This document shows positions 55,905-64,000 of a DNA stretch of 64,000 nucleotides, in pieces. Source of the stretch: Niveispirillum sp. SYP-B3756 (lineage in GTDB: Bacteria > Pseudomonadota > Alphaproteobacteria > Azospirillales > Azospirillaceae). The translations under genes were made by a program, and so were the position numbers. Below the pieces are notes generated by a model. That model saw only the letters and a list, made by a program, of their open reading frames with translations, made no database searches and was not told the origin of the DNA. The stretch is from the NCBI RefSeq assembly GCF_009495745.1, contig NZ_WIDQ01000002.1:434001-498000 (forward strand), read 5' to 3'. How positions within the stretch are numbered: the stretch's first letter is position 1; each line of letters begins with the position of its first letter.

Positions 55905-56518
55905 CGATAGACATCAGCGAGGCCGAGGCCGAACGCCACCACCGCAAGATGGAAAAGCGCAAGGCGCTGATGGACCGGCGCGTCGCCGAACGGCAGCATG
56001 AAAAGGGGCTGCTGATGGTGCATACCGGCCCCGGCAAGGGCAAATCCACCGCCGCCCTGGGCCTGATGCTGCGGGCGGCGGGCCATGGCTTCCGCGTCGG
56101 CTTCATCCAGTTCATCAAGGGGGCCTGGGCCACGGGTGAACAGGTGGCGCTGGAACGGTTTGATGATCTGATCGAGCATTACACCATGGGCGAAGGCTTC
56201 ACCTGGGAAACCCAGGACAAGGCCCGCGACATTGCCGCCGCCAGCCGCGCCTGGGACAAGGCGCGGGAGATCATGGCCGATCCCCGTTACCGCCTGCTGG
56301 TGCTGGACGAGATCAACCTGGCCCTGCGCTATGATTATCTGGACATTGACGAGGTGGTGGCCACCCTGGTGTCCCGCCGGCCCGACCTGCATGTGCTGGT
56401 CACCGGCCGCAACGCCAAACAGCCGCTGATCGATGCCGCCGATCTGGTGACCGAATTCCAGAACGTCAAACACCCGTTCAATGCCGGCATCAAGGCCCAG
56501 GCGGGGATTGAGTTTTAG
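55901..56518 (+). CDS. cobO: CobO, cob(I)yrinic acid a,c-diamide adenosyltransferase
   Basis: A 205-residue corrinoid adenosyltransferase of the CobA/CobO type that adds the upper 5'-deoxyadenosyl ligand. It has the P-loop MVHTGPGKGKSTAALGL, the corrinoid-contact region IQFIKGAWATGEQ, VLDEINLALRYDYLD and LVTGRNAKQPLIDAADLVTE, ending in the conserved KHPFNAGIKAQAGIEF. It overlaps cobP by ATGA and is the last gene of the tightly coupled run from btuB. Confidence 0.97.
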   Translation: MTIDISEAEAERHHRKMEKRKALMDRRVAERQHEKGLLMVHTGPGKGKSTAALGLMLRAAGHGFRVGFIQFIKGAWATGEQVALERFDDLIEHYTMGEGFTWETQDKARDIAAASRAWDKAREIMADPRYRLLVLDEINLALRYDYLDIDEVVATLVSRRPDLHVLVTGRNAKQPLIDAADLVTEFQNVKHPFNAGIKAQAGIEF

Positions 56519-56597
56519 GGGGGCAGGCCGCTCATCCTTAACCTTTCAGTCATCGCAGCGATAACCCCCTAGGCATCAACCTTTAGCACCTCGTTAA

Positions 56598-56690
56598 TGC
56601 CTCCCCCGCGAAAGCGGGGGTCCAGGGGCCAGGGGCACCAGAGTGTGGTTCTTGGCAGCCCCTGGTTCCCCGCTTTTGCGGGGAAGGCAG
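56598..56690. repeat. Palindromic dispersed repeat, copy 1
   Basis: A 93-bp element with ends TGCCTCCCCCGCGAAAGCGG and its near-complement CCGCTTTTGCGGGGAAGGCA, plus inner GGGGCCAGGGGC / GCCCCTGG arms. Copy 2 at 58387-58479 has the same length and is nearly identical. It can form a long cruciform. Confidence 0.85.
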
Positions 56691-56767
56691 GTGGGGGCAA
56701 GGGGGGAACCCAGTCTCCTCTGGTTTATTGCCGACTTAAGAAAACACCCCCAACCCCCGGCCCGCCC

Positions 56768-58234
56768 ATGACCCGCCCCCGCGCATTGATGATCCAAGGC
56801 ACCGGCTCTGATGTCGGCAAATCCCTGCTGGTGGCCGCCATCGCGCGCGCCTACAGCAACCGGGGGCTGGTGGTGCGGCCCTTCAAGCCGCAGAACATGT
56901 CCAACAACGCCGCCGTCACGCCCGATGGGGGGGAGATCGGCCGGGCCCAGGCGCTGCAGGCCCGCGCCTGCCGGGTGGTGCCGTCTGTCCATATGAATCC
57001 GGTGCTACTGAAACCGCAAAGCGATATCGGCGCCCAGGTCATTGTCCAGGGCCGCATGATCGGCACCTCCCGCGCGGCCGATTATCAGGCCCGCAAGGGC
57101 GAGCTGCTCACCGCCGTGCTGGACAGTTTCGCCCGCATCGGCCAGGGGGCCGATCTGGTGCTGGTGGAAGGGGCGGGCAGCCCGGCGGAAATCAACCTGC
57201 GCGCCCGTGACATCGCCAATATGGGCTTTGCCCGGGCGGCCGGCGTGCCCGTCATCCTGGCGGGCGATATTGACCGGGGTGGGGTGATCGCCAGCATCGT
57301 CGGCACCCACAATGTGGTCGATGCCGACGACCGCGCCATGATCCGCGGCTATCTGATCAACAAATTCCGCGGCGATATCCGCCTGTTCGATGATGGGCTG
57401 GTGGAAATCACCCGCCGCACCGGCTGGCCCAGCTTCGGCGTGCTGCCCTTTCAGCCGGCAGCATCCCGTCTGCCGGCGGAAGATGCGGTGGCTTTGGACA
57501 ATTGGCGGGGCGGGCAGGGGGCCTTGCGCATTGCCGTGCCCATGCTGTCCCGCATCGCCAATTTTGATGATTTTGATCCTTTGCGCCTGGAACCGGGTGT
57601 GGCCGTCACCATGGTGCCGCCGGGCAAGCCCCTGCCGGGCGATGCCGATCTGGTGATCCTGCCCGGCAGCAAGGCCACCATTGCCGATCTGGCCTTCTTG
57701 CGCGCCCAGGGCTGGGATATTGACCTGCACGCCCATATCCGCCGGGGTGGGCGGGTGCTGGGCATCTGCGGCGGCTATCAGATGCTGGGCACGCGCATCA
57801 GCGACCCGGACGGCATCGAAGGCCCGCCCGCCAGCGTGGCCGGTTTGGGCTGGCTGGATGTGGAAACAGTGCTGACCGGCACCAAAACCCTGGTTGCCGT
57901 GACCGGTCATGCCATTGATGCGGATTTACCTTTGACCGGTTACGAAATGCATGTCGGCATCACCAGCGGCCCCGGCCGGGACCGGCCGATGCTGTATCTC
58001 AATGGCCCCACCGGCCCGGTGGCGGAAGGGGCCATCGCCCCGGATGGCCTTATCGCCGGCTGCTATATCCACGGCCTGTTCGGCCATGATGCTTTTCGCC
58101 GCCATTTCCTCTCCGGCTTCGGCGCCGGCTCCGACCTTGCCTATGACGCCACGGTGGACGCCGCCCTGGACGAACTGGCCGCCGCCTGCGAACGCCATCT
58201 GGACCTGGATGGGCTGCTGCGCTGCGCCGGGTGA
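56768..58234 (+). CDS. cobQ: CobQ, adenosylcobyric acid synthase (glutamine-hydrolysing)
   Basis: A 488-residue amidotransferase that amidates four carboxyl groups of the corrin ring to give adenosylcobyric acid. The N-terminal BioD-like ATPase domain has [48 protein letters not shown] and [13 protein letters not shown]. The C-terminal glutaminase domain has the nucleophile Cys in [20 protein letters not shown] and the histidine [14 protein letters not shown] 56768 lacks a visible ribosome site and follows a repeat-containing 249-bp gap, so it may have its own promoter. Confidence 0.97.
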   Translation: MTRPRALMIQGTGSDVGKSLLVAAIARAYSNRGLVVRPFKPQNMSNNAAVTPDGGEIGRAQALQARACRVVPSVHMNPVLLKPQSDIGAQVIVQGRMIGTSRAADYQARKGELLTAVLDSFARIGQGADLVLVEGAGSPAEINLRARDIANMGFARAAGVPVILAGDIDRGGVIASIVGTHNVVDADDRAMIRGYLINKFRGDIRLFDDGLVEITRRTGWPSFGVLPFQPAASRLPAEDAVALDNWRGGQGALRIAVPMLSRIANFDDFDPLRLEPGVAVTMVPPGKPLPGDADLVILPGSKATIADLAFLRAQGWDIDLHAHIRRGGRVLGICGGYQMLGTRISDPDGIEGPPASVAGLGWLDVETVLTGTKTLVAVTGHAIDADLPLTGYEMHVGITSGPGRDRPMLYLNGPTGPVAEGAIAPDGLIAGCYIHGLFGHDAFRRHFLSGFGAGSDLAYDATVDAALDELAAACERHLDLDGLLRCAG

Positions 58235-58674
58235 TCTGGAATTATTTCCTATTTTCTGTTAGGGTGCGGAATTTGAACCGGCGGCGGGAGGGGGCAATGC
58301 AGGGGGAGGAGACCAGGGGTTTGCCATTTTCGGTGCTGTCTGCTCTGCCCTTCATTCGCCGATGGGCGTGCCGCTCCGCCTTTTCTTGCCTCCCCCGCGA
58401 AAGCGGGGGTCCAGGGGCCAGGGGCGCCGGAGCGTGGTGTTCGGCTGCCCCTGGTTCCCCGCTTTCGCGGGGAAGGCAGGTTGAGTTGACGGGAGGGGGA
58501 AGCGTAGGGGGGCGCCATCCATTCGGAGCAGCCTTCACCCCAACCAACCCGCCTGCTCAACCACCCCTGCCGACTAACCCATTGACTTCCCACAAAACCA
58601 CCCCGCACCCCCTCCGCAACAAAACGCGTAAATCTGTTGCGTACTGTTGCGTAGACCCCCTTCCAACTCCGAAT
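58235..58674. other. Intergenic region between convergent cobQ and cobD
   Basis: About 440 bp without a supported gene. It contains palindromic repeat copy 2; the remainder is GC-rich filler with open frames but no start or family signal. Confidence 0.5.
58387..58479. repeat. Palindromic dispersed repeat, copy 2
   Basis: 93 bp, nearly identical to the element at 56598-56690 and in the same orientation. The first 39 bases are identical; differences lie in the central loop. The outer arms TGCCTCCCCCGCGAAAGCGG and CCGCTTTCGCGGGGAAGGCA pair with each other. The two copies bracket cobQ. Confidence 0.85.
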
Positions 58675-59649
58675 TCACCCCATCGCCCAGGCCCAAACCC
58701 CGGCCAGCAGCCACAGCCCCGCCAACGCCCGCCAGTACAGCCGCAAGCCCGCTTCGATATCCGCCGCCCCGGCCTCGGCGCGGCCATCGCCCATCCAATG
58801 ATCATCCACCACCACGCCGGCATAGCGGCGGGGGCCGGCCAGCCGCAGGCCCAGGGCGCCGGCCATGGCGGCTTCCGGCCAGCCGGCATTGGGGCTGCGA
58901 TGCTTGCCGGCATCACGCCATACTGCGCGCAGCGCCGTGCCGGCCCGTGCGCCCCGCGTCACCGCCGCCGCCCCCACCAGCAACAGGGCCGTCAGCCGCG
59001 ATGCCGGCAGGTTCACCAGATCGTCCAGCCGGGCAGCGGCCCAGCCGAACGCTTCATGCTTGGGTGTGCGGTGGCCGATCATGCTGTCGGCCGTATTGAT
59101 CGCCTTATAGGCCAGAATGCCCGGCAGCCCGCCCACCGCCAGCCAGAAGGCCGGGGCCGTCACCCCGTCGGAGAAGTTTTCCGCCAGGCTTTCGATGGCG
59201 GCACGGCTGACGCCGGCCTCATCCAGGCTGTTGGGATCACGCCCGACAATATGCGCCACCGCCGCCCGGCCACCCGTCAGCCCCTCGCGCCGCAGCGCTG
59301 CCGGCACGGCGGCAACAAAGCGGTAAAGGCTGCGCTGCGCCAGCAGCGCACTGGCCAGCAGCCCCACAATCAAGGCCCCGCCCGGCAGGCCCAGCAGCCA
59401 TATCTGCAGCGCCCCGCCCATGCCCAAAGCCCCGCCCAGCAGGATCAGCACCGTCAGCACGCCCCCGGCGCGCCGCCAGGGGGCTGGCCAGTGCGGCCGG
59501 TTCAGCCAGCGGTCCAGCCGGGAAATCACGGCACCGATCCACACCACCGGATGGCGGATCAGGCGGTAAAGCCCATCCGGGTAACCCAGCAGCGCTTCCA
59601 GCAGCAAAGCCAGTGACAGCAAAAGATAAGGCGAGGTCAGGTCGATCAT
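58675..59649 (-). CDS. cobD: CobD/CbiB, adenosylcobinamide-phosphate synthase
   Basis: A 324-residue inner-membrane protein that joins the aminopropanol arm to cobyric acid. Family segments are LALLLEALLGYPDGLYRL, the HPVVWIG motif, SLAENFSDGVTAPAFW, YKAINTADSMIGHRTPKHEAF, RLDDLVNLPASRLTAL and SPNAGWPEAAMAGALGL. The start ATG 59649 overlaps the divergent cobC ATG by two bases; ATG 59670 in frame would lengthen the overlap. No ribosome site is apparent. It is convergent with cobQ. Confidence 0.95.
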   Translation of the reverse strand: MIDLTSPYLLLSLALLLEALLGYPDGLYRLIRHPVVWIGAVISRLDRWLNRPHWPAPWRRAGGVLTVLILLGGALGMGGALQIWLLGLPGGALIVGLLASALLAQRSLYRFVAAVPAALRREGLTGGRAAVAHIVGRDPNSLDEAGVSRAAIESLAENFSDGVTAPAFWLAVGGLPGILAYKAINTADSMIGHRTPKHEAFGWAAARLDDLVNLPASRLTALLLVGAAAVTRGARAGTALRAVWRDAGKHRSPNAGWPEAAMAGALGLRLAGPRRYAGVVVDDHWMGDGRAEAGAADIEAGLRLYWRALAGLWLLAGVWAWAMG

Positions 59650-60676
59650 GATGGTGTCAGCCAATAGCATGGAAGCGGGGGCCGCGCAGCCCCATGGCGG
59701 GGATCTGGCGGCGGCATCCGCCCTTTTCCCCCAGGCGCCCCGGCCCTGGATCGACCTGTCCACCGGCATCAACCCCTGGCCCTATCCGCTGCCCGACATT
59801 CCGGCCAGTGCCTGGGCCCGCCTGCCCGAACCGGCGCAGGAACGCGCCCTGTGTGCGGCGGCCGCCACCGCTTATGGTGTGGCCGATCCGGCCTTGCTGG
59901 TGGCGGCCCCTGGTTCGCAAATCCTGATCCAGACCTTGCCCTTCCTGCGGGCGCCGGGCCATGTGCAGGTGCTGGCCCCCACCTATGGTGAACATGCGCC
60001 CGCCTGGGCCCGCGCCGGCCATCGGGTGGAACAGGTGGCTGGCCTGCCCAGCCCGGACGGGCCGCTGCCGGATGTGCTGTTGCTGGTCAATCCCAACAAT
60101 CCCGATGGCCGGATCGTCCCGCCGGCTTCCCTGCTGGCCCTGGCCGATGCGCTGGCGGCGCGCGGTGGCTGGCTGGTGGTGGATGAAGCCTTTTGCGACC
60201 TGATGCAGGAGCTCAGCCTTGCCCCCGGCATCGGCCGGCCCGGCCTGCTGGTGCTGCGCTCCTTCGGCAAATTCTATGGGCTGGCCGGTTTGCGCCTGGG
60301 CTTCCTGTTGGGGCCGGAAAGCCTGGTTGCGGCCATGGCCGACCGGTTGGGCCCGTGGCGGGTGGCGGGGCCGGCCTTGCTGGTGGCCAGCCAGGCCCTG
60401 GCGGATATCGATTGGCAGACGGCCACCCGTGCCCGCCTTGCCAGCGCACATCAGTCCTTGAAGACGGCCTTGACGGAAGCGGGGATTGAGCCGGTCGGTG
60501 GAACGGCTCTTTTCCAGCTCGTGCGATCACCAGACGGCGTGGATCTATTTACGGCTTTGGCCCAGGCCGGCTTCTGGACCCGGCGGTTTCCGGATCGTCC
60601 CGGTCTGATCCGTCTGGGGCATCCGCCAGATGCACATTCTTTTGGCAGATTATGCCAAATACTCAGAAGTTATTAG
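59648..60676 (+). CDS. cobC: CobC, PLP-dependent L-threonine-O-3-phosphate decarboxylase-like protein
   Basis: A 342-residue class I/II aminotransferase-fold protein. CobC/CobD(Salmonella)-type enzymes decarboxylate threonine phosphate to the aminopropanol phosphate used by CobD. It has WIDLSTGINPWPYPLPD, VAAPGSQILIQTLPFL, LVNPNNPDGRIVPP, VVDEAFCDLMQE and the PLP lysine in LRSFGKFYGLAGLRLGFL. ATG 59648, 59651 and 59669 are all possible; none has a clear ribosome site. It is divergent from cobD with overlapping 5' ends, so any promoter lies inside coding sequence. Confidence 0.93.
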   Translation: MMVSANSMEAGAAQPHGGDLAAASALFPQAPRPWIDLSTGINPWPYPLPDIPASAWARLPEPAQERALCAAAATAYGVADPALLVAAPGSQILIQTLPFLRAPGHVQVLAPTYGEHAPAWARAGHRVEQVAGLPSPDGPLPDVLLLVNPNNPDGRIVPPASLLALADALAARGGWLVVDEAFCDLMQELSLAPGIGRPGLLVLRSFGKFYGLAGLRLGFLLGPESLVAAMADRLGPWRVAGPALLVASQALADIDWQTATRARLASAHQSLKTALTEAGIEPVGGTALFQLVRSPDGVDLFTALAQAGFWTRRFPDRPGLIRLGHPPDAHSFGRLCQILRSY

Positions 60677-60842
60677 GCTATTTTGATATTGAGTATCGGC
60701 CTTTATTATTGTGAAGGTCTTCCGCCGCAGGGGGGAATTTAGCCATCTCATTCTACTTATTGGGACTGTCTCTCATTTGTTGGCAATGAACGGGGCTTGC
60801 GGTAGTTTCCCTCTTTCGTGACTTGAGAAAAGGGGGATAATC

Positions 60843-62081
60843 ATGCCTGTCGCGGTTTCCTGGCGGAGTTTAGGCGCTTTTGCCCTGGTGGGCACCCTGT
60901 TGCTGGGTGGCTGTGCTGGCACGCCATCAGCCGTGGGTACCCATGGGCCGAAGATGGCCAGCAGCCATCATGCCTGGGTTCCAGCCTGGGCCCTGTCCCC
61001 GTTGCCGGCTGGCAATAACCCGTCCTTTGATAACCAGACCGTCCGCCAGCTTTTGCCGCTCGTGGCATCGGGTGAGGCTGTGCGGGTGCGGCTCTCCAAT
61101 GAATTGGGGACGCGGCCAGTGGTGATCGGGGCGGCTCGGCTGGCCCTGGCCGATGCCGATGGCAGCATCCGCCCCGGCAGTGACCGGCCGCTGCTGTTTG
61201 GTGGTCAGGCGGGTGCTACGCTGCCGCCCGGTGCGCCCCTGCTTAGCGACCCGCTGCCCGTCAAGGTGGCGGCTGGGGACCGGCTGGTGATCTCCATCCA
61301 TTATCCGGGGCCTGCCTTTGTGGCTGGCCATCAACCCCTGGTCACCCTTGCCGGCCCCGGCGACCTCACGGCCGCCCCGGTATTGCAGGGTGAAACCAAG
61401 CGCGCCCCTACCCTGGTCGGCGCGGTGGAGGTGCTGGCAGCCCAGCCCGCGCCTGTTCTGGTGGCCATCGGCGATAGCATCACCGAAGGCGATAACAGCC
61501 ACACCAAGCCCACCGGCACCTATCCGGCCAAGCTGGCGGCTCTGCTGGCGGCACGCAAGGATGAAGCGGCCCGCGTGGTGGTGTTGAACCATGGTATTTC
61601 TGGTAACCGGCTGCTGCACGACCAGACCGGTGCCAACCTGCTGGCGCGGTTTGACCGGGATGCCTTGGGCCAGCCCGGTGTCAGCCGCGTGGTGTTGCTG
61701 ATCGGCATCAACGATATCGGCCATAGCATCCGCCGCCCGGAAGAGGTGGTGACCGCGCGTGAACTGATCCAGGGCCTGTCCCAGTTGCGCGACCGCGCCC
61801 ACACCCAGGGGGTGCAGTTGTTCATCGGCACCATCATGCCCTATGCCGGTGCTGGCTATTATTCCCCGGAAGGGGATGCTGTCCGGCGGGAGGTGAATGA
61901 TTGGATCCGCCGGAATGAGGGCTTTGACGGGGTGGTGGATTTCGACGCCGCCACCCGCGACCCTGCCAGCCCGTCCCAGTTGCAGCCTGCCTATGATGTG
62001 GGCGACAAGTTGCACCCCAGCGATGCCGGCTATGCCGCCATGGCGACGGAAGTCGAGAAGACCCTGTTCGGGGGCAAATGA
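60843..62081 (+). CDS. SGNH/GDSL-hydrolase lipoprotein
   Basis: A 412-residue secreted esterase-like protein. The lipoprotein signal is ALVGTLLLGGC (lipobox Cys24). An N-terminal beta-rich region (about 60-195: AVRVRLSNELGTRPVVIGAA) precedes the hydrolase domain with block I VAIGDSITEGDNSH (Ser212), block II HGISGNRLL, block III GINDIGH and block V DKLHPSDAGY (catalytic Asp and His). Relatives hydrolyse acyl esters on carbohydrates or lipids. It has a strong AAAGGGGGATAATC ribosome site and its own 166-bp upstream gap. It is convergent with the glycosyltransferase gene. Confidence 0.9.
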   Translation: MPVAVSWRSLGAFALVGTLLLGGCAGTPSAVGTHGPKMASSHHAWVPAWALSPLPAGNNPSFDNQTVRQLLPLVASGEAVRVRLSNELGTRPVVIGAARLALADADGSIRPGSDRPLLFGGQAGATLPPGAPLLSDPLPVKVAAGDRLVISIHYPGPAFVAGHQPLVTLAGPGDLTAAPVLQGETKRAPTLVGAVEVLAAQPAPVLVAIGDSITEGDNSHTKPTGTYPAKLAALLAARKDEAARVVVLNHGISGNRLLHDQTGANLLARFDRDALGQPGVSRVVLLIGINDIGHSIRRPEEVVTARELIQGLSQLRDRAHTQGVQLFIGTIMPYAGAGYYSPEGDAVRREVNDWIRRNEGFDGVVDFDAATRDPASPSQLQPAYDVGDKLHPSDAGYAAMATEVEKTLFGGK

Positions 62082-62173
62082 AAGATCAAAGCGGCGTGGC
62101 CGCGCAGACAGTGACGCGTTTGCCGACGCAAGCGATGATAGCACGCTTTTTGGTCATGGTCGAAATTCAAGGA

Positions 62174-62209
62174 CCGGAATCTGGTGGGGTATGCCCCACC
62201 AGATTCCGG
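62174..62209. terminator. Bidirectional terminator between the SGNH hydrolase and glycosyltransferase genes
   Basis: CCGGAATCTGGTGGGG pairs perfectly over 16 bp with CCCCACCAGATTCCGG around a TATG loop, between two convergent genes. Confidence 0.75.
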
Positions 62210-62279
62210 TTGCGATTTACGGGCATTGGAACCAGACGCCGTATCCATTCGGTTCAACCGAACGCAGCAGAATGAGGTC

Positions 62280-64000
62280 TCAACCGTTGGAATAGGGATC
62301 TTGCTGTTTCAGCAGGTCATTAAGCGGTTGCCGCAACGCGTAATCAATACGATCAGGTGCAAAATTGGGGTTGTGATGCGGATCACGTGCCACATAACGC
62401 CCCCAACGCTGGCTGAACAGTTCCACCTCCGCCGGGTTCTGGGCGGTACGGACAGAGGTTTTGCCTTCGAAATGGAACAGCTCGCAGAAAGGCGTGTAGA
62501 CGTTCCGATAACCGGCTTCCACAGCCTTCAAACAGAAATCGATATCATTATAATCAATGGCAAAGGCTTCATCAAAGCCACCCAACTCATCAATCACCGA
62601 CTTACGGGTCGCCATGCAGGCACCCGTCAGAACAGTGTAGTTACGGATAGTATGGGTATAGCCATTGTATCCGACGAAATCGCCCGGGAACCCATGATAC
62701 ATGTGGGCTGAATTGCCGTTGACGCCCAACACTACGCCCGCGTGCTGAATGGTTGAGTCCGGATAGAGCAGCTTCGCCCCAACCACGCCGATTTCGGGTG
62801 AATGGGAAAATTCCAGCAAGGCCTCCAGCCAATCGGGTGTGATGATCTCCATATCGTCGTTCAGCATGACGAGATGTTCGGTTTTCACCTGCCGGAAACC
62901 GAAATTAGCCTTCGCAGAGAAATTGAACGGCGACCGGGGGCCCTTATAGCTGGCAATCTGAATGCCGGTGCGCTCATAACGCTCGCGCTGCTGTGCTGTC
63001 AGATTGCCATTATCCACCACCAGTATCCGGTAATTGGGATATGTGGTCTTTGCCTTGATCGACGTGATCAGGTTGTCGATCATATTAAACTCACCGCGAC
63101 CTTCCACCATAACCAAGCGGTTGTCCGTCGGGATCATGATTGTTACCGGCGGTTTTCCCACCAGATCATGTCGTACACGGAAGAACCCGGTGAGCTTCCC
63201 ATGTTCCACCTTGGCACTGCCGCCGTACCGGATCCTGACATGATCCTCCAGGGCCCGGAACGCATTCTGCAAGGCCTTCGGTTTGGCATCAATGGCCGCT
63301 GCTGCTGAGCCGGGGATCATACGCCAATGATAAAGAATCTCCGGAATGTGAACAATTTCTGTTGTCGATTGCGAAATCCGCAATGCGAGATCGAAGTCCT
63401 GCGCCCCTGTATATTCCGCGCGGAACCCCCCAAGCTTCAAGAACAGAGATTTGCGAATAACCTGTAAATGAAGCAGGTACATAACGGACTCCAGATGTTC
63501 CGGAGACCAATCAGGCTTGCAATAGTCATCGACATGCTCGCCCTTCTCGTTAATCTTGTCCTCGTCAGTATAAATGTAGTCAACAGACGGCCGTGCATTG
63601 ATTGTCTCAACAACGCGGAGCAGTGCCATCGGGGGCAGTTCGTCATCATTATCCAGCAGGGCCAGATATTCCCCCGTCGCAACCTCCACGGCAGCGTTGG
63701 ACGCGCCGGAAATGCCCAGATTCTTGGGGAGATGACGGATTATGATACGTCCATCCTTGCCTTGATACTCTTCCAGCACGGCAAGCGTATCAGCAGAGGT
63801 CGATCCGTCATCACACAGGCACAGTTCCCAATTGGGATAATACTGAGCAATGACTGATTCGATACATTTGCGCAGATATTCGCCGGGGACGTTGTAAACT
63901 GGTACAATCAGGCTGATGGTTGGTTTCAAAAGCAAATTATTGACACGGGCCTCCCACGGCTTTCCTTTGATGGAGCTGATGGGTAACTTCCATACCGCAT
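62280..64000 (-). CDS. Two-domain family-2 glycosyltransferase (O-antigen/rhamnan type), 5' end cut by window edge
   Basis: The frame is open past base 64000, so the N-terminus is missing; the TTG at 63935 is internal, because the upstream frame (PISSIKGKPWEARVNN) leads straight into the first GT2 domain. The first domain has ISLIVPVYNVPGEYLRKC, CLCDDGSTSAD, ISGASNAAVEVATGEYLALL and DNDDELPP (DxD-type metal site). The second has VTIMIPTDNRL, ILVVDNGNLTAQQRERY, HLVMLNDDMEIITPDWLE and LTGACMATRKSVIDELGGFD. Such proteins build surface polysaccharides such as O-antigen. The acceptor and sugar are unknown. Confidence 0.9.
   Translation of the reverse strand, partial: AVWKLPISSIKGKPWEARVNNLLLKPTISLIVPVYNVPGEYLRKCIESVIAQYYPNWELCLCDDGSTSADTLAVLEEYQGKDGRIIIRHLPKNLGISGASNAAVEVATGEYLALLDNDDELPPMALLRVVETINARPSVDYIYTDEDKINEKGEHVDDYCKPDWSPEHLESVMYLLHLQVIRKSLFLKLGGFRAEYTGAQDFDLALRISQSTTEIVHIPEILYHWRMIPGSAAAAIDAKPKALQNAFRALEDHVRIRYGGSAKVEHGKLTGFFRVRHDLVGKPPVTIMIPTDNRLVMVEGRGEFNMIDNLITSIKAKTTYPNYRILVVDNGNLTAQQRERYERTGIQIASYKGPRSPFNFSAKANFGFRQVKTEHLVMLNDDMEIITPDWLEALLEFSHSPEIGVVGAKLLYPDSTIQHAGVVLGVNGNSAHMYHGFPGDFVGYNGYTHTIRNYTVLTGACMATRKSVIDELGGFDEAFAIDYNDIDFCLKAVEAGYRNVYTPFCELFHFEGKTSVRTAQNPAEVELFSQRWGRYVARDPHHNPNFAPDRIDYALRQPLNDLLKQQDPYSNG

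Noticed and set aside
58231-59616. A plus-strand open frame after cobQ.
   Set aside because: Its first part is repeat-bearing intergenic DNA and the rest is antisense to cobD.
62280-63935. Glycosyltransferase starting at TTG 63935.
   Set aside because: The frame continues upstream to the window edge with glycosyltransferase-like linker sequence, so the real start is outside the window.

Overview
The window is GC-rich, densely coding DNA from a Gram-negative bacterium. The gene set points to an alphaproteobacterium, most likely Rhodospirillales/Azospirillaceae-like: an imp-type T6SS with a second TssC paralogue, dctA with dctBD, xdhABC, cob-type cobalamin genes, many TonB receptors, and palindromic intergenic repeats of the kind common in alphaproteobacteria. 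The genus is an inference. No rRNA, tRNA or CRISPR array was seen, and no intact insertion sequence.

Layout. (1) 1-10.7 kb: part of a type VI secretion locus. A TssB-TssC fusion paralogue and vgrG run left; clpV, tssA, tssB, tssC and hcp run right from an AT-rich divergent spacer. The membrane-complex and baseplate genes (tssE/F/G/J/K/L/M) are not in the window. (2) 10.7-18.1 kb: purine/ureide catabolism. An M20 amidohydrolase and an allantoate-amidohydrolase-type enzyme are divergent from xdhABC. (3) 18.2-25.8 kb: a small periplasmic protein, an MHS-family transporter, a PilZ protein, a symporter-histidine-kinase-receiver hybrid and a lipoprotein. (4) 25.8-30.7 kb: C4-dicarboxylate uptake, with dctA behind a sigma-54-type promoter followed by its two-component system dctBD. 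(5) 30.7-32.2 kb: an AT-rich accessory island with a MITE-like element, a cysteine-rich orphan protein and a decayed toxin-antitoxin pair. (6) 32.2-43.3 kb: hisC, a Fur-box-preceded siderophore-type receptor, a Tat-exported covalent flavoenzyme, two more TonB receptors, and a Tat-exported PLP enzyme translationally coupled to the last receptor. (7) 43.4-50.3 kb: a YhaN/YhaO (SbcCD-like) pair and a chemoreceptor. (8) 50.5-60.7 kb: a cobalamin riboswitch followed by btuB-btuFCD-cobP-cobO, then cobQ, with cobD and cobC divergent and overlapping at their start codons. (9) 60.8-64 kb: an SGNH-hydrolase lipoprotein, a shared bidirectional terminator, and a two-domain glycosyltransferase cut by the window edge.

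The main unexplained signals are: an in-frame, proline-rich then tryptophan/arginine-rich 69-codon extension directly after the hcp stop codon, with a perfect hairpin 9 nt downstream of the UGA; the TssB-TssC fusion coupled to vgrG; a three-copy family of intergenic hairpin arrays with a conserved core; the PvdN-like PLP enzyme paired with a TonB receptor; and the cysteine-rich orphan in the AT-rich island.
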